NCBI GenBank assembly: GCA_029990175.1
Contig: JARKIP010000035.1
Coordinates: 21,751,501-21,815,500, forward strand
DNA length: 64,000 nt
Direction of reading: 5' to 3'
Origin: Petunia secreta
Taxonomy: Eukaryota; Streptophyta; Magnoliopsida; Solanales; Solanaceae
Shown here: positions 20,758 through 30,767 of the stretch, piece by piece
Layout of the letters: each line of letters opens with the position of its first letter
How positions within the stretch are numbered: the stretch's first letter is position 1
The notes under the pieces: generated by a model
Told to the model about the DNA's origin: nothing
The model's input: only the letters and a program-made list of their open reading frames with translations
Databases searched by the model: none
Translations under genes and position numbers: made by a program

Positions 20758-22749
20758 ATGTCTCTTTCTCCTGAAAATTCTTCAGCTGCACCCACTACTG
20801 AACAACCACAAAATCTCAACCCTCCTTCACCCATGGATACCACTGACATAAACCCTGAAATTCCTGAAATAATCCCAGAAGTACCTGAACCAGAAATTCA
20901 GGGGGAAGGACCAGTTCCCACGGCTGAATCAATTATTGAACAGGTTGAGGATTTGTCACGAGCTATGGTTCTGTATCAGTATCAGGTAAATTTTGCTTAT
21001 CCCTTAAATGTTGTGGTAGATGAGGAGGAAAAGGAAGAAGGGTATGGAACTGTTCCTGAGGGAGAAGGAGAGACTGTTAAAAGATTGGAAGCACCCATAC
21101 ATGGGTCATCGGGGTCTCCAGAGGTTGCTTTTAGAGCACCCATGGAGGTTGTTATAGATGTTGATGATCCTATAAGTGACAGTTATAGGCCTCTTGTTGA
21201 TTTGATTAACATTAGGAGCTTAAGAAGAAAACTTTCTAGGAAGGGACCTATTAATGATAAGATGACTGTTGAAATTGCTGCTAAGTTAAAGAAAATTGGG
21301 GACAGTTATAAGCCAGGAATTAAGAAGAAAGGTGAAAGTTCCTCCAAGGCAAAAGGACATGTTCCTTCTGTCTCAACTCCTGTTTCTGGTGTTAGGAGGA
21401 CAAGAAGTGCTGCTAAAGCTGCTGATGAGAACTTAGCTGCTGCTTTAGAAAGTAGAAGAAAAGGGAAAGGAAAACAGGTTGTTGATCCTGTTGAAGTGGA
21501 AGAAGTGGAGGTGATAGAAACTGATGGTGTTGGTGATGAAGATGATGAGATGGCAGATGCTGAGGAGGTCGTACCTCAGTCGAAGAAAAGAAAAGTTGCA
21601 CAGAGACGTGTGACAAGAAGTTCTGTGAAAGCTCCAGAAAAGTCTGCTAAGAGGACCAGGTCCTCCAAAAGGACTTTGGTGGATGAGAGTTCTGCTGATA
21701 GTGACAGCGATGAGTCCTTTGCTGGTGATGATAGTGAGAGTGAGGTTGAGGGAGAAGATGTTGTACATTGTGTTCATGATGACATGCTTACTAGGAAAGT
21801 CTTGAAAGGGAGAGTGCTTTCAGATGTAGGTGAAGAAGGCATGCTGTGGTTGCTGCAGAAATTGCAAGCATAGGGCTGGAGGGACATGGTCCTTCAGATT
21901 TCTGGTAGATGTGCAAAGGGGATGGTGCAGGAGTTCTACAAGAACTGCTCCATCAAGGATGACAGAATTACTACCTCTGTTTATGATAATGTGATCACTT
22001 TTGCCACCAGGGAACTTGGTGAGCTGTTGGGGATTCCTTTTGATGGGTCTGACAGTTATGTCAAGAAAGTATGGCCTGACTTGACAAACTTGCCTACTGG
22101 ATTGGAGATAACAAGGAAGTTTGCTGAGAATGAAGGGGAAGAAAAACCCAGAGCTGTGCAGAAGAGTGAGATGCACCCACAGCACCAAGTGTTATTTGAG
22201 TTTGTAAACAAGATTGTGATGCCAAGGCTGGAAAAAAGAGGAATTGCCAGTTTCATGGACCTGGTCCTTATGGAACTGTTGGACACTGAAAAGCAGATCA
22301 ACTGGCCCAGTTTTATGATCCACCTGATCAAAAGGGTGATAGCTGGGAAGAGGAAGCATTCTTTGCCTTTTGGCTTCATCCTGACTGATGTGTTTGCAAA
22401 GTTGAAGATTCCTTTGGAAGGGGTAGTAAAGGCTACTAAAAAGGAGAAGTTTTGTTGTGCTACATTGATTAGCTGTGACTTGCATGTTCAGGCTGATCCT
22501 CCACAGGCTGGTGTTGAGAGGCAGCATTTGAAAAATAAGGTAAGGGCACTGAGGCAACAAGTTGCTATACAGGCTGCTGAAATAGCAAGGTTGGAAGAGG
22601 AGAAAAACTACTGGAAGGTAGAGGCAACAAGGCAAAGGAGACCAATGAGGGAATGCTCAAGCAGATGTTTGAGTTGCTTAACAAGTCTCAGGGACCTTGT
22701 CCTTCCACATCCTGACCACCTTAGCCATAAGCCATCTTTTGTCCAGTAG
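20758..22749 (+). pseudogene. Sirevirus accessory ORF: nuclear-type protein with plant transposon-protein-like domain
   Basis: One frame of 664 codons runs from ATG 20758 to TAG 22747 with a single internal TAG at 21871, probably a former CAG. Residues 1-60 are Pro/Ser/Thr-rich. About 245-272 and 305-340 are very acidic. KKRKV near residue 276 followed by basic clusters resembles a nuclear localisation signal. Residues about 375-560 (GWRDMVLQISGRCAKGMVQEFY ... LGIPFDG ... FILTDVFAKLKIP) resemble the putative plant transposon protein domain found in many plant repeat proteins. Residues about 590-624 form a heptad-like coiled coil rich in Leu, Ala, Arg and Glu. It occupies the position of the Sirevirus env-like ORF but shows no signal peptide or transmembrane segment. 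The function is unknown. It is much better preserved than the gag-pol beside it. Confidence 0.65.
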
Positions 22750-23145
22750 GATTTAGCCTAGTCTAGTGCCTTAGACTTTTCATTTTCTAGTCTTTGAATA
22801 ATTCTGCAGTACTTGCTTGTATCCCCTGGTTTAACCTCTTGATTAATGATGACTTGTCTTTGATGGCTAATATCATTGTTTTGCAGTTGCTTTAATCTGA
22901 TTTATGTTTGCATTTTGAGTTGCCTCAATGGCCATGTGCTGATTATTCTAACACTTGAGTTATATTTTTTATGCAACCTTTTCAATGATGCCAAAAGGAG
23001 GGAGAGCAAGTCTGATTTTTCGTGAACTTATACCTAATTGAAAATCTGGTCCTTAATGATAAAGTCTCTACTGACTGTCTTTGAGCTTAAAATGTACTTC
23101 AGGACATTAAGGATATGCAGCTATGCTTATGAACTTGTCATCATC
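22750..23145 (+). other. Sirevirus 3' untranslated region with first purine tract
   Basis: There is no coding content. An ATGCCAAAAGGAGGGAGAGC tract at 22988-23007 duplicates the style of the functional tract at 23146. Repeated purine tracts before the 3' LTR are a described Sirevirus feature. Confidence 0.6.
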
Positions 23146-23159
23146 AAAAAGGGAGAAAA
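23146..23159 (+). other. Polypurine tract of the Sirevirus
   Basis: AAAAAGGGAGAAAA abuts the 3' LTR start at 23160. Confidence 0.85.
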
Positions 23160-23968
23160 TGTTAGCTTGGATAAGCTTGGAGTTTTAACTGATGATTGAG
23201 GAACGGATTCAAAGGACCTGTTCCTTTGAATCACTGTAGCTAAATAGATATTTCATGCAAAATCATTTAAGCTGAGATATTGTTAATTATCCTTAGACTA
23301 ATATTTATCTTGATAATTATGCAGGTCTAAACGTGATATGAAAAGATTGCATAAATAAAGGATAAAGGATAGAAGATCCGGATGCTAAAGAGAAGAATCC
23401 AATTAGGATTCAAACTCATGGGAGCTTTGGAGTTCTAACTGCTCAAGACTTCTTGGCTGCTGAAGCTATAAAACGTGGAGCATATCAGCCATTGAAGTGT
23501 GCAAAAATACCGAGAGAATCGAGCAAAGCTTAAAAGAGTCATTGTCTTATTTGTGTAATCAGTTAGCTACAGTGGAACTAAGTTAGAACCTGTTCCTTAG
23601 ATTGAGTCTTGTAAAAGTTCAGTCTTAGTTCAACTGTAGTAAGCATAATCGAGTTGTATCTTTCTGGTTCAAGTCGTGTATTTGACACAGCTTCACTGAT
23701 CGTGAAAAAGGCCACTAAAGGATTAGAGTTAGTCCTAGTTAGTAAGAAGGTAGTCTTGTCACCAAGTGAGTCTTTTTACTTAGTGAAGTTGAAATCCTAC
23801 TTGAAAAGTAGGTCGTGGTTTTTTGATCCCTAGTTCAAGGGGTTTTTCCACGCTAATATTTGGTGTTCATTTACTTACAGTTTGAATTCCGCACATAACA
23901 TAGTAAAGGAACACATCTTAGAGAACTGGTCCTCAAAACAGTACAGTGGTGTATATTGGGAAATATCA
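23160..23968 (+). repeat. 3' LTR of the Sirevirus
   Basis: TGTTAGCTTGG ... GGGAAATATCA, 809 bp, matches the 5' LTR. The TATA box is at 23467. An exact GGAMCWGKTCC palindrome is at 23214, where the 5' LTR copy has one mismatch, and one-mismatch copies are at 23586 and 23922. Confidence 0.92.
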
Positions 23969-23973
23969 GGAGC
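23969..23973. repeat. Right target-site duplication of the Sirevirus (GGAGC)
   Basis: It is identical to 15367-15371. Confidence 0.9.
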
Positions 23974-24498
23974 ATTAAGATCAAATTGGTCCACCCTTTG
24001 TCCTAGTTCTTCTCTTTCTTGTTCAATATCCCAACAATCTCCATTTAATTCATGAAGGTGTGTTTCATAGACTCTCTTTTTTTGCGCTTGATTTCGTAGC
24101 CTAGTTCGGCTCATAATTTACTCTTCTTACCACACTTGCTCTTCTTCAATAATTCTTTCTTGACATTCAAGCATATCTTCCGTGAAGGGTTCTTCTTCAA
24201 AACTAGACACATCCTTAGCCTCTTGAGCATTAGAAACTTCAACCAATTGCTTCATTTTCTCCTCCAAGTGTTGTAGGGCTAAGTCATTTTGGTGCACATC
24301 CTACTTCATTTCTTTGTTGGCCTTAGCTTGTTCTTCATGGCGTTCAAGCATTCGTTCCATCAAGGATTCACATCTTTCAGTTTGATCACATTCCTTTTGT
24401 GAAATGGACAAGTCCATCTCTTCTTGGAACCTTCCTAGAATACCTTGCCACTCGGGCTCAAATCTCATGTTAGAAGCTTCATTTGAGCTCTCACACTC

Positions 24499-24560
24499 CC
24501 AAGACATATTAGCACCATTTTGAAAGTCACCAAGACATATTAGCACCATTTTGAAAGTCA
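24499..24560. repeat. 31-bp perfect tandem duplication
   Basis: The 31-bp unit beginning CCAAGACATATTAGCACC is repeated exactly at 24499-24529 and 24530-24560. Being 31 bp long, it shifts the minus-strand frame it lies in. Confidence 0.9.
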
Positions 24561-24911
24561 TATGGGTGGAAATATAAATTATTTGGACACTCACCCTAAT
24601 GACCTCCATGACCACCACACAACTCACATACATTCCTCTCAAAAGAATGAGAAGGAGCTCTCAACTCACTCCGAAAATGTTTGGCAAATTTCTCATGTAG
24701 TGTTGGTCAAAGTATATAGGACAAAGACCATAAACCAAGTATCTATCACCATTCGACTCATATTTGTTGCAAGATGCCATTTCAAGTTTTCAAAATAACT
24801 AACTAATTAACTAACACAAAAAAATATTTACAATGCATAGGCTACTATTTACAATATTTCGAATCAAAGCCAACAAATTCAACCCCTCAAACTACCCTAA
24901 CGCGCCAATTG

Positions 24912-24933
24912 TTCCCCGACAACAGTGCCAAAT
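24912..24933 (-). other. Primer binding site next to LTR-B (tRNA-Asp type)
   Basis: The minus strand reads TTTGGCACTGTTGTCGGGGA after the LTR end, a near match to the tRNA-Asp complement used by Athila elements. Confidence 0.65.
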
Positions 24934-24935
24934 TA

Positions 24936-26434
24936 TGACACGCTCTAGCTAAGAATAAGGCTCACACCTACCCTAGTTGATGGTAGGGGCCGAACACAAG
25001 GACTTACACGTGACCAAAAGTAGTTGAATTCAATTGAGTTCTATGCAATTAGCAAGTTAATTCTAAATTTGAAGTGTAATTTAAACTATAGTAAGTAAAG
25101 ACAGTTTCAAGGTAGAGTTAATAATAATGGAAAACACTAGGATGCTAACTTTCCCTTGCCCGCTAGCCAAGTGGATATAGTTGTATGCTCCTTCACAGCT
25201 AGGTCACCCAATGGACCTCGCTCGCATTTACCCAACTCACCCCTCTCGAGTGAGAGTCAAGACTACCAACTCTTGCTCTCTCCGTGCTAAGAGTTGACGC
25301 ATTAAGTGCTAGCAACTAGACACAAGTAAGGCATGCCTCTCTCAGTGTTTTACCCATTAACCAGGGGTAAATGACTCGTACTTACCCCGGGTACTCTGTT
25401 ATTACACTTCCCATTCATAGATTTACCCTCTCGGTGTAAATCTAGTACTTGTTGGATTTAACTTGAGTTGTACACCTCAAGTTGTTGTAATGTAATCAAA
25501 AGTAGTGAAATGGGATATTCCTAGGTGTTTAGAAGCTTATTATGCTATACCCATTTGATTATTGGACTAGGGTTTCATTAGCACCCTAGTTGGTGATTTA
25601 GCTACTCATGCTAAGTTATGATTCAAGACTTGAAAGTAATGAAATGTGCATTAACATAGTAAGGTAGTAATAATTCTTACAAATAATGATGTTATTCTTC
25701 ACAATACAAGGAAACTTGACCAAGGGTTTTGGTATTTTTGTAAGATGTTCTCAAGAACCTAATTCTAGCTATATATAGTGTTTCCTAAAATTAATTATAA
25801 AAATACCATTTTTAGGTTGGGCTGGGGCCCTTTTGCCAAATGGTTGAGTTCCGGTGCTGAATCGACAGAAGAGCTGGCGCCTCTTTGGACATCGGTTGGT
25901 GCCCTTTTCTTGGTTAGTATGAGAGGGCGGCCGTACATTATAGGCGACTGCCTTTTCTTCTTTTCCAAGAGAGGATTGCATGGCATAGCATCATGTGGTC
26001 GCATCTTCTTCATATTAGCCACTTCTTACAAAGAATAATGGGCGACTTCTTCTTATGAGCTACTTCTCTGTGAAATGACATGGGCGACTGCCCTTGACAT
26101 GCGGTCGCATCTTCACAGGACTTCAAGATTTCTCAGCTTTCTAGCACAGTGTTGAGGCCTCTACAGTGCCCAATTGGATACTCAGCAGGTATGTACCTCC
26201 AAAGAAAGGGCGGTCACCCCTAGCATGGGTGGTCGCCTCTTCAGTATTTCTGCAGCTTCTTGAATTTTGATCACTTTTCTTGGGGAATCACGCTCTTTTG
26301 GTTTCTTCCTTTCCTTGTAGGATTTAACAGCTGAAACCAAGCAAAATGCATCAAACTTTTCTATATATTGGTCACTTCTGGATTCAAAGACAAGAGTTTA
26401 AGCGTGTTAAAGTAAGGAAAATACTCACGCATCA
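24936..26434 (-). repeat. LTR-B of the Athila-like block (1.5 kb)
   Basis: On the minus strand it begins TGATGCGTGAGT and ends GCGTGTCA. It shares with LTR-C the start, the CAACTCTT/AAGAGTTG stem (25267-25274 and 25289-25296), the CTCGAGTGAGAGTC region and a GC-rich patch (about 25815-26240). The ends near the primer site differ strongly. It acts as the 5' LTR of the frame at 23969-24780. Confidence 0.7.
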
Positions 26435-26544
26435 GTTATCAAAAAGGTCCCTTTGTTTGTTGCTGTTAAGAAGCTATCATCAACTTGAAACAACCTCGGT
26501 CAGTTGTTTCGGGTGTTAGGATTCCAATTGGTGTGCCGTTAGTC

Positions 26545-27260
26545 TTGAAAGCTCCATAAGGACTGTAACGTTTGAGCTTATTCAGACCTCGTTTGGTAGG
26601 TTTTCTGAGAAGTTTTTCGTTTCGATTGTCGGTAGCACTTAAAAGAAGTTTCCGAGCTCGATCTAAGTAAATGAGCTCCGATTCAAAATATGAAGGTTCG
26701 GTTAGGTTTGATGGTCATTTATGACCTTTGCAAACTTTTGGAAGTGATATCCGAGGTCGTTCAGATAGTTTTCACTAAAGCTCTGAAAGCCATGAAATCG
26801 ACCTCTTCTTGTGGGAACCACATCTTGAGTTTCGGAGATCCAATTTTGGATCCTTCTTCACGAGCATGTGACACAAGTGTTGTATGACGTGTGTCAAAAA
26901 CTTGAGGCCATTCTAAACCTTGTATTGTCAGATTCAAACTCAAATCACAGCACCAGCAGGTGCTAGTGCAGAATTTTGTACCTTTCAAGTAGGCCTGCAC
27001 GATCGCACACATAGGGGCACGTGGGCGCTTGTTTTACAGCCCCGAAACATGACCGGGTCCCTAGAAAGATGACAGAGATGAATGGGTGGCGTGATGACGC
27101 TCTGGGTGGCGCGAACATGTTATTTCAAGGATTTAAAATGACCCATTTCGACTGATTTGATTTCTATCTCAATTCCATCAATTCCAAACGGTTCCAATCT
27201 ACAATTCTGGTACCAAATCATCTATAATCACCAGGTATCATCCCTACATCTTTTGGATTA
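26545..27260 (+). repeat. Diverged chromovirus LTR fragment (G3 family)
   Basis: Phrases such as GTTTCCGAGCTCGAT, TGAGCTCCGAT, GTCATTTATGACC, GATATCCGAGGTCGTT and GAGCATGTGACAC...TGTATGACGTGTGTC line up in order with the G3 LTR (for example 49120-49400), with many substitutions. It is a partial, old LTR in + orientation, bounded by LTR-B on the left (26435-26544 unassigned) and cut by the G1 LTR on the right. Confidence 0.6.
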
Positions 27261-27690
27261 TGTTACTTCAAGGATAGGGTGTATTTATGATATTAACTGA
27301 AATTTTAAATAGGCAATACGATGTTGTTTACTTAATTAGTTAATAAGGATTACATGTCATCGTTTAGTTTAGTCATTTCAATAACAGGAAGGCAAAGTAG
27401 TTTTGTAATGCTGCATTTAGTAAACTATTGGCCAGCTAGGATTCCAACGTGGCCAGGTAGTTAGGAAATTTAGTTGGGATTTTCTGCTATAAACAGAAGG
27501 AGAATCAGAGAGAGTAATCAAGTGAGAATCTTGTGAGATAATTGATTTTAACCCTTCTTCCTCTTGTAACTGTCCTATATCAATACAATTCCATTTCTTT
27601 CTAAGCTTGTTCGAAATTCCGTTCAATGCAAATTCTTGCACTTAGGAGTTTGATTCTTTCATTTCACTGTTCTTGCAAAGTAGTTGTACT
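27261..27690 (+). repeat. 5' LTR of G1
   Basis: It starts TGTTACTTCAAGG and ends shortly before the primer site. The exact 3' boundary is uncertain because no clear CA end is visible and the 3' LTR is outside the window. TATAAAC at 27488 is a likely TATA box. Confidence 0.55.
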
Positions 27691-27694
27691 TTTT

Positions 27695-27706
27695 TGGTAT
27701 CAGAGC
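27695..27706 (+). other. Primer binding site of G1 (initiator Met tRNA)
   Basis: TGGTATCAGAGC follows the LTR after a T-run. Confidence 0.75.
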
Positions 27707-27730
27707 CAACGACCCTTGGCGATTAAATCA

Positions 27731-28770
27731 ATGGCTGAAAGCACTAGGTATTCTGATTCACGTAGGGAAGTCGATGGATTGAAATGATCTTTTGATAAGT
27801 TTGAAAATATAGTTGAAAGGGTTTTTGAAGATTAACAAAGATCCTTTAAAGAGAAGCAGACCTAATCATTGAAATATATGAAGAAGATGTTAGTTTTATT
27901 CCTAAATGGGGGAAGGATTCCAGAAATACCCACTAGTGATTGCAATGATGATAATTTGGTGAGAGAAGTTGGGGAAAAAGATGAGTTCAAAGTAGCTGCT
28001 TGTAACTATCAGGTGGAATTCCCAAAGTTTGGTGGAACTGTCTTGAAGGATTGGGTTTAGAGAAGTGAGCAATACGTTGATGTAGTCGGGGCTCCAGATA
28101 AATCAAAGGTGAAGTTAGCATCTCTGGATATAGAAGGAAAAGCACTACAATGGCATCAGGTGTTCATGAAAACAAGGGTTAGCAGAGAATGGCCTTCTTG
28201 GGTTGAGTATGTTCATGCTTTGTTTGCTAGATTTAGTACTGCATTATATGATGACCCAATGGGAGATATTAAAGATTTGCAACAATATGGTAGTGTACAA
28301 GATTATGTGGATATCTATGATGAATTACTGACTAAGGTAGAACTAGCTGAATAATATGTTGTTAGTTGTTTTTAGAGAGGCTTGAAACCTAACATAGGTG
28401 TGTCAGTGACTATGCATGCCCGTAGAACCTTGCATAGGGCCATCAGCTTAGTCAAGATCCAAGAAAGAACATTAGCCTTAACTAAACAGTCCAGTACTTC
28501 ACCCTTTTACCACCAGTGGCTCTACTTCTAGTGCACTTACTGCCTACAAACCAAACCCTGCCCACATATCCCAAACTTACAAACCTCCTCCCAGAAACAC
28601 TAGGATCTTGACTCTAGCTGAACTAGAAGACAAAAGAAGCAAAAATTTGTGCTTCTATTATGATGAGAAGTACACCCTAAATCATAATTGTTCCAAGAAA
28701 ATATAGTTGTTCTATATGGAAGTGGAGGAATTACCCTTAAGTATAGAGGAGAATGAAGGGGTTAACACTG
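27731..28770 (+). pseudogene. G1 gag, broken
   Basis: ATG 27731 gives MAESTRYSDSRREVDGLK and then a TGA. The capsid core begins NYQVEFPKFGGTVLKDWV, has a TAG, then continues KVKLASLDIEGKALQWHQVF ... WVEYVHALFARFSTALYDDPMGDI and VQDYVDIYDELLTKVELAE, the standard chromovirus gag core (PxFxG, A..WW/H, FxxRF, LxQxGSVxxY). Near 28660 a remnant of the zinc-knuckle region reads CFYYDEKYTLNHNC, with the second Cys changed. At least five stops are present. Confidence 0.75.
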
Positions 28771-28779
28771 ACTAATGGA

Positions 28780-30720
28780 ACTAAGAGTGACCCATTGATT
28801 ACACCTCAAGTTTCTATACATGCAATGACTGGTTTACTTGACTACAATACTATTAAGGTTACTGGTTCCACTGGGGGAAAGTCTATACACATTTTGGGGA
28901 TTCTGGTAGTACTCACAATTTCTTAGACTTGAATACTGCTAGAAAACTAGGCTACTCTTTGAAAACTATTCATCCTTTCTCAGTAGCTGTTGTTGATGGG
29001 AATAGAGTGTATAGTACTTATATGTGTGAGGCATTTTCATGGAAGATGCAGGGGTGACTTTTACATCTAATGTGTTTCTATTATCATTGGATGGTTGCAA
29101 TTCAGTTGTGGGCATTCAATGGTTGGTCACTTTGGGGGATATAAGGTGGAAGTTTAGGCAGTTAAGAATGGATTTTAAGGTAGGAGAGAAGAAGATATCT
29201 TTGAGAGGTATGATGCATGCTGATGTTAAGCTAGTCAATCATTATCAAATGAACAAGTTGTTATCACAAATAGCTTCCTTGTCTATGATGTCTATGGTAT
29301 GTGGAGAGGCAATGAAGATGCTACTTCTAATAAAGGAGAGGGCTCATGCAATTTGATAGGTAATACATAAGCATCTGCAGATCAGCTACAATTAAACCAG
29401 CTATTAGATCAATATAAGGATTTGTTTGAAGAGCCCAAGATCTTACCCCCCCCATAGGATGCATGACCACAAGATTATACTCAAGGAGGGCACATCTCCT
29501 ATCAGTGTGAGGCCATATGTATATCTAGCTGTCCAAAAAGAAGAAATAGAAAAGATTGTTCAAGAATTGCTGGATTAAGAAGTAGTCAGACACAGTAGCA
29601 GTCCCTATTCTTCTCCTATTGTTTTGGTTAAGAAGAAAGATAGAACATGGAGGATGTGTTATAGAGAGCTGAATAGAAGTACTGTAAAAGGACAAGTTTC
29701 CCATCCCTGTCATGGAAGAGTTGTTGGATTAACTACGGGGAGTGAAATACTTTTCTAAGTTGGACCTCAGATTAGGCTATCATCAGATAAGGATGAATGA
29801 TTCTGACATTTGTAAGACTACTTTCAAAAATCACCATGGCCACTTTGAGTTCCTGGTGATGCAATTTGGACTTACAAATGCTCTATCAACATTTCAAAGT
29901 TTGATGAATTCAATCTTTGCTCAACACCTCAGAAAATTCATTCTGGTATTTTTTATGATATTTTGATATACAACACAACTTGAAAATAGCACCTTGATCA
30001 TTTGGAGCTGACCTTTTCTTATTTGAGGAAACATCAGCTCTATGTTAAAAAGAGTAAATGTAGTTTTGAAGTTCAGGAAGTAGAATATCTAGGCCATTTA
30101 ATTACTCAGCAAGGAGTTTCAATGGACCCCAAATAAGATTTCAGAGGTGCTACAATGTCCATTGCCCAAAAAAGTGAAACGTTTAAGAGGATTCTTAGGC
30201 CTTACTGGACATTACAGAAAATTTGTTAAGAACTATGGCCTAACTGCTCGACTCTTGAATGATATGCTCAGAAAAGAAGGCTTCCACTTAACAGAAGAAA
30301 GCAAGAGAGAATTTGATACACTTAAGACAGCTATGACATCTGCTCTAGTTTTGGCTCTTCCTGATTTTTCTTAGGACTTTGTTATTGAATCTGATGCTTT
30401 TGGAGGAGGAATTGGAGTTGTACTATTACAGCAAGGGAGGCCTATTGCCTTCTTTAGCAAGGCCCTATTCCCAGAAACCAAGCTCTATTTGTATATGATA
30501 GGGAGTTGCTAGCAATCATATCAGCTGTGCAAAAATGGAGGCCTTACCTCATTAGCGGGCACTTCACTATTTTAACTGATCATCATAGTTTGAAGTATTT
30601 GTTAGAGTAGAGTATCAGCACACCTAGTTAGCAAAAGTGCCTAGTGAGGATATAATTACTTCATTTAATACAAGAAGGGGGAGAACACATCAGTTGATGC
30701 TCTTTCTAGAATTAGCTATA
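28780..30720 (+). pseudogene. G1 protease, reverse transcriptase and RNase H, broken
   Basis: Protease: DSGSTHNFLDL near 28900. RT: GTSPISVRPYVYL near 29490, then SSSPYSSPIVLVKKKD, then KYFSKLDLRLGYHQIRM near 29745, FGLTNALSTFQSLMN and a damaged active site (VFFMIF where VFFDDIL is expected, near 29950). RNase H: VIESDAFGGGIGVVLLQQGRPIAF near 30385, followed by many stops. Frames change at least four times and a C-rich run near 29448 marks one of them. It would have been the replication enzyme. Confidence 0.75.
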
Positions 30721-30767
30721 CTGCAGAATCTAGTCAGTGATGCAGCTTAATAGGTTTTGGTTCTGAA

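Larger units (their letters stand above)
15372..23968 (+). mobile_element. Sirevirus-type Ty1/copia retrotransposon, 8.6 kb, structurally complete
   Basis: It has two ~810-bp LTRs with TG...CA ends, a perfect 5-bp target duplication, an initiator-Met primer site, gag, protease, integrase, RT and RNase H remnants in copia order, a long accessory ORF after RNase H, two purine tracts and a 3' LTR. The UBN2-style gag, the extra 3' ORF and multiple ATGCCAAAAGGRGGGAG-like tracts before the 3' LTR are Sirevirus hallmarks. By eye the LTRs differ at roughly 30-35 positions (about 96% identical), so the insertion is not very recent. gag-pol is inactivated by many stops, an integrase active-site change and an internal deletion. 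A GGAMCWGKTCC palindrome occurs at least 13 times along it. Confidence 0.9.
23969..24780 (-). pseudogene. 5' part of zinc-knuckle/coiled-coil ORF of the Athila-like element
   Basis: On the minus strand a start at 24780 gives MASCNKYESNGDRYLVYGL. A frame change follows, then a Cys/His cluster (CELCGGHGGH.GEC) near 24600 that resembles a retroviral zinc knuckle, and FHPYDFQNGANMSWE. Next comes a long polar, Glu/Lys/Arg-rich helical region (QEEMDLSISQKECDQTE ... MLERHEEQAKANKEMK), a TAG near 24301, and LQHLEEKMKQLVEVSNAQEA. The frame continues into the piece at 14916-15371 beyond the Sirevirus. The whole would be about 420 codons and lies about 130 bp inside the primer site, where gag is expected. 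It may be the sole gene of a non-autonomous element. I do not recognise its function. Confidence 0.5.
10522..26434 (-). mobile_element. Athila-like LTR retrotransposon composite
   Basis: Reading leftwards on the minus strand: LTR-B (26434-24936), a tRNA-Asp-type primer site, a zinc-knuckle/coiled-coil reading frame split by a Sirevirus (15372-23968), a long non-coding tail, a polypurine tract, LTR-C (12574-11172), a second tRNA-Asp-type primer site and a truncated Athila-type gag (11034-10522). LTR-C has internal sequence on both sides, and LTR-B and LTR-C are related but not a matching pair. The block is therefore best read as a recombinant or partial tandem of two related elements. No RT or integrase is present. 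The left end is cut by E1. Confidence 0.6.

Noticed and set aside
21413..22635. Several minus-strand frames opposite the accessory ORF
   Set aside because: They mirror the biased, repeat-rich codons of the sense ORF and have no recognisable domain.
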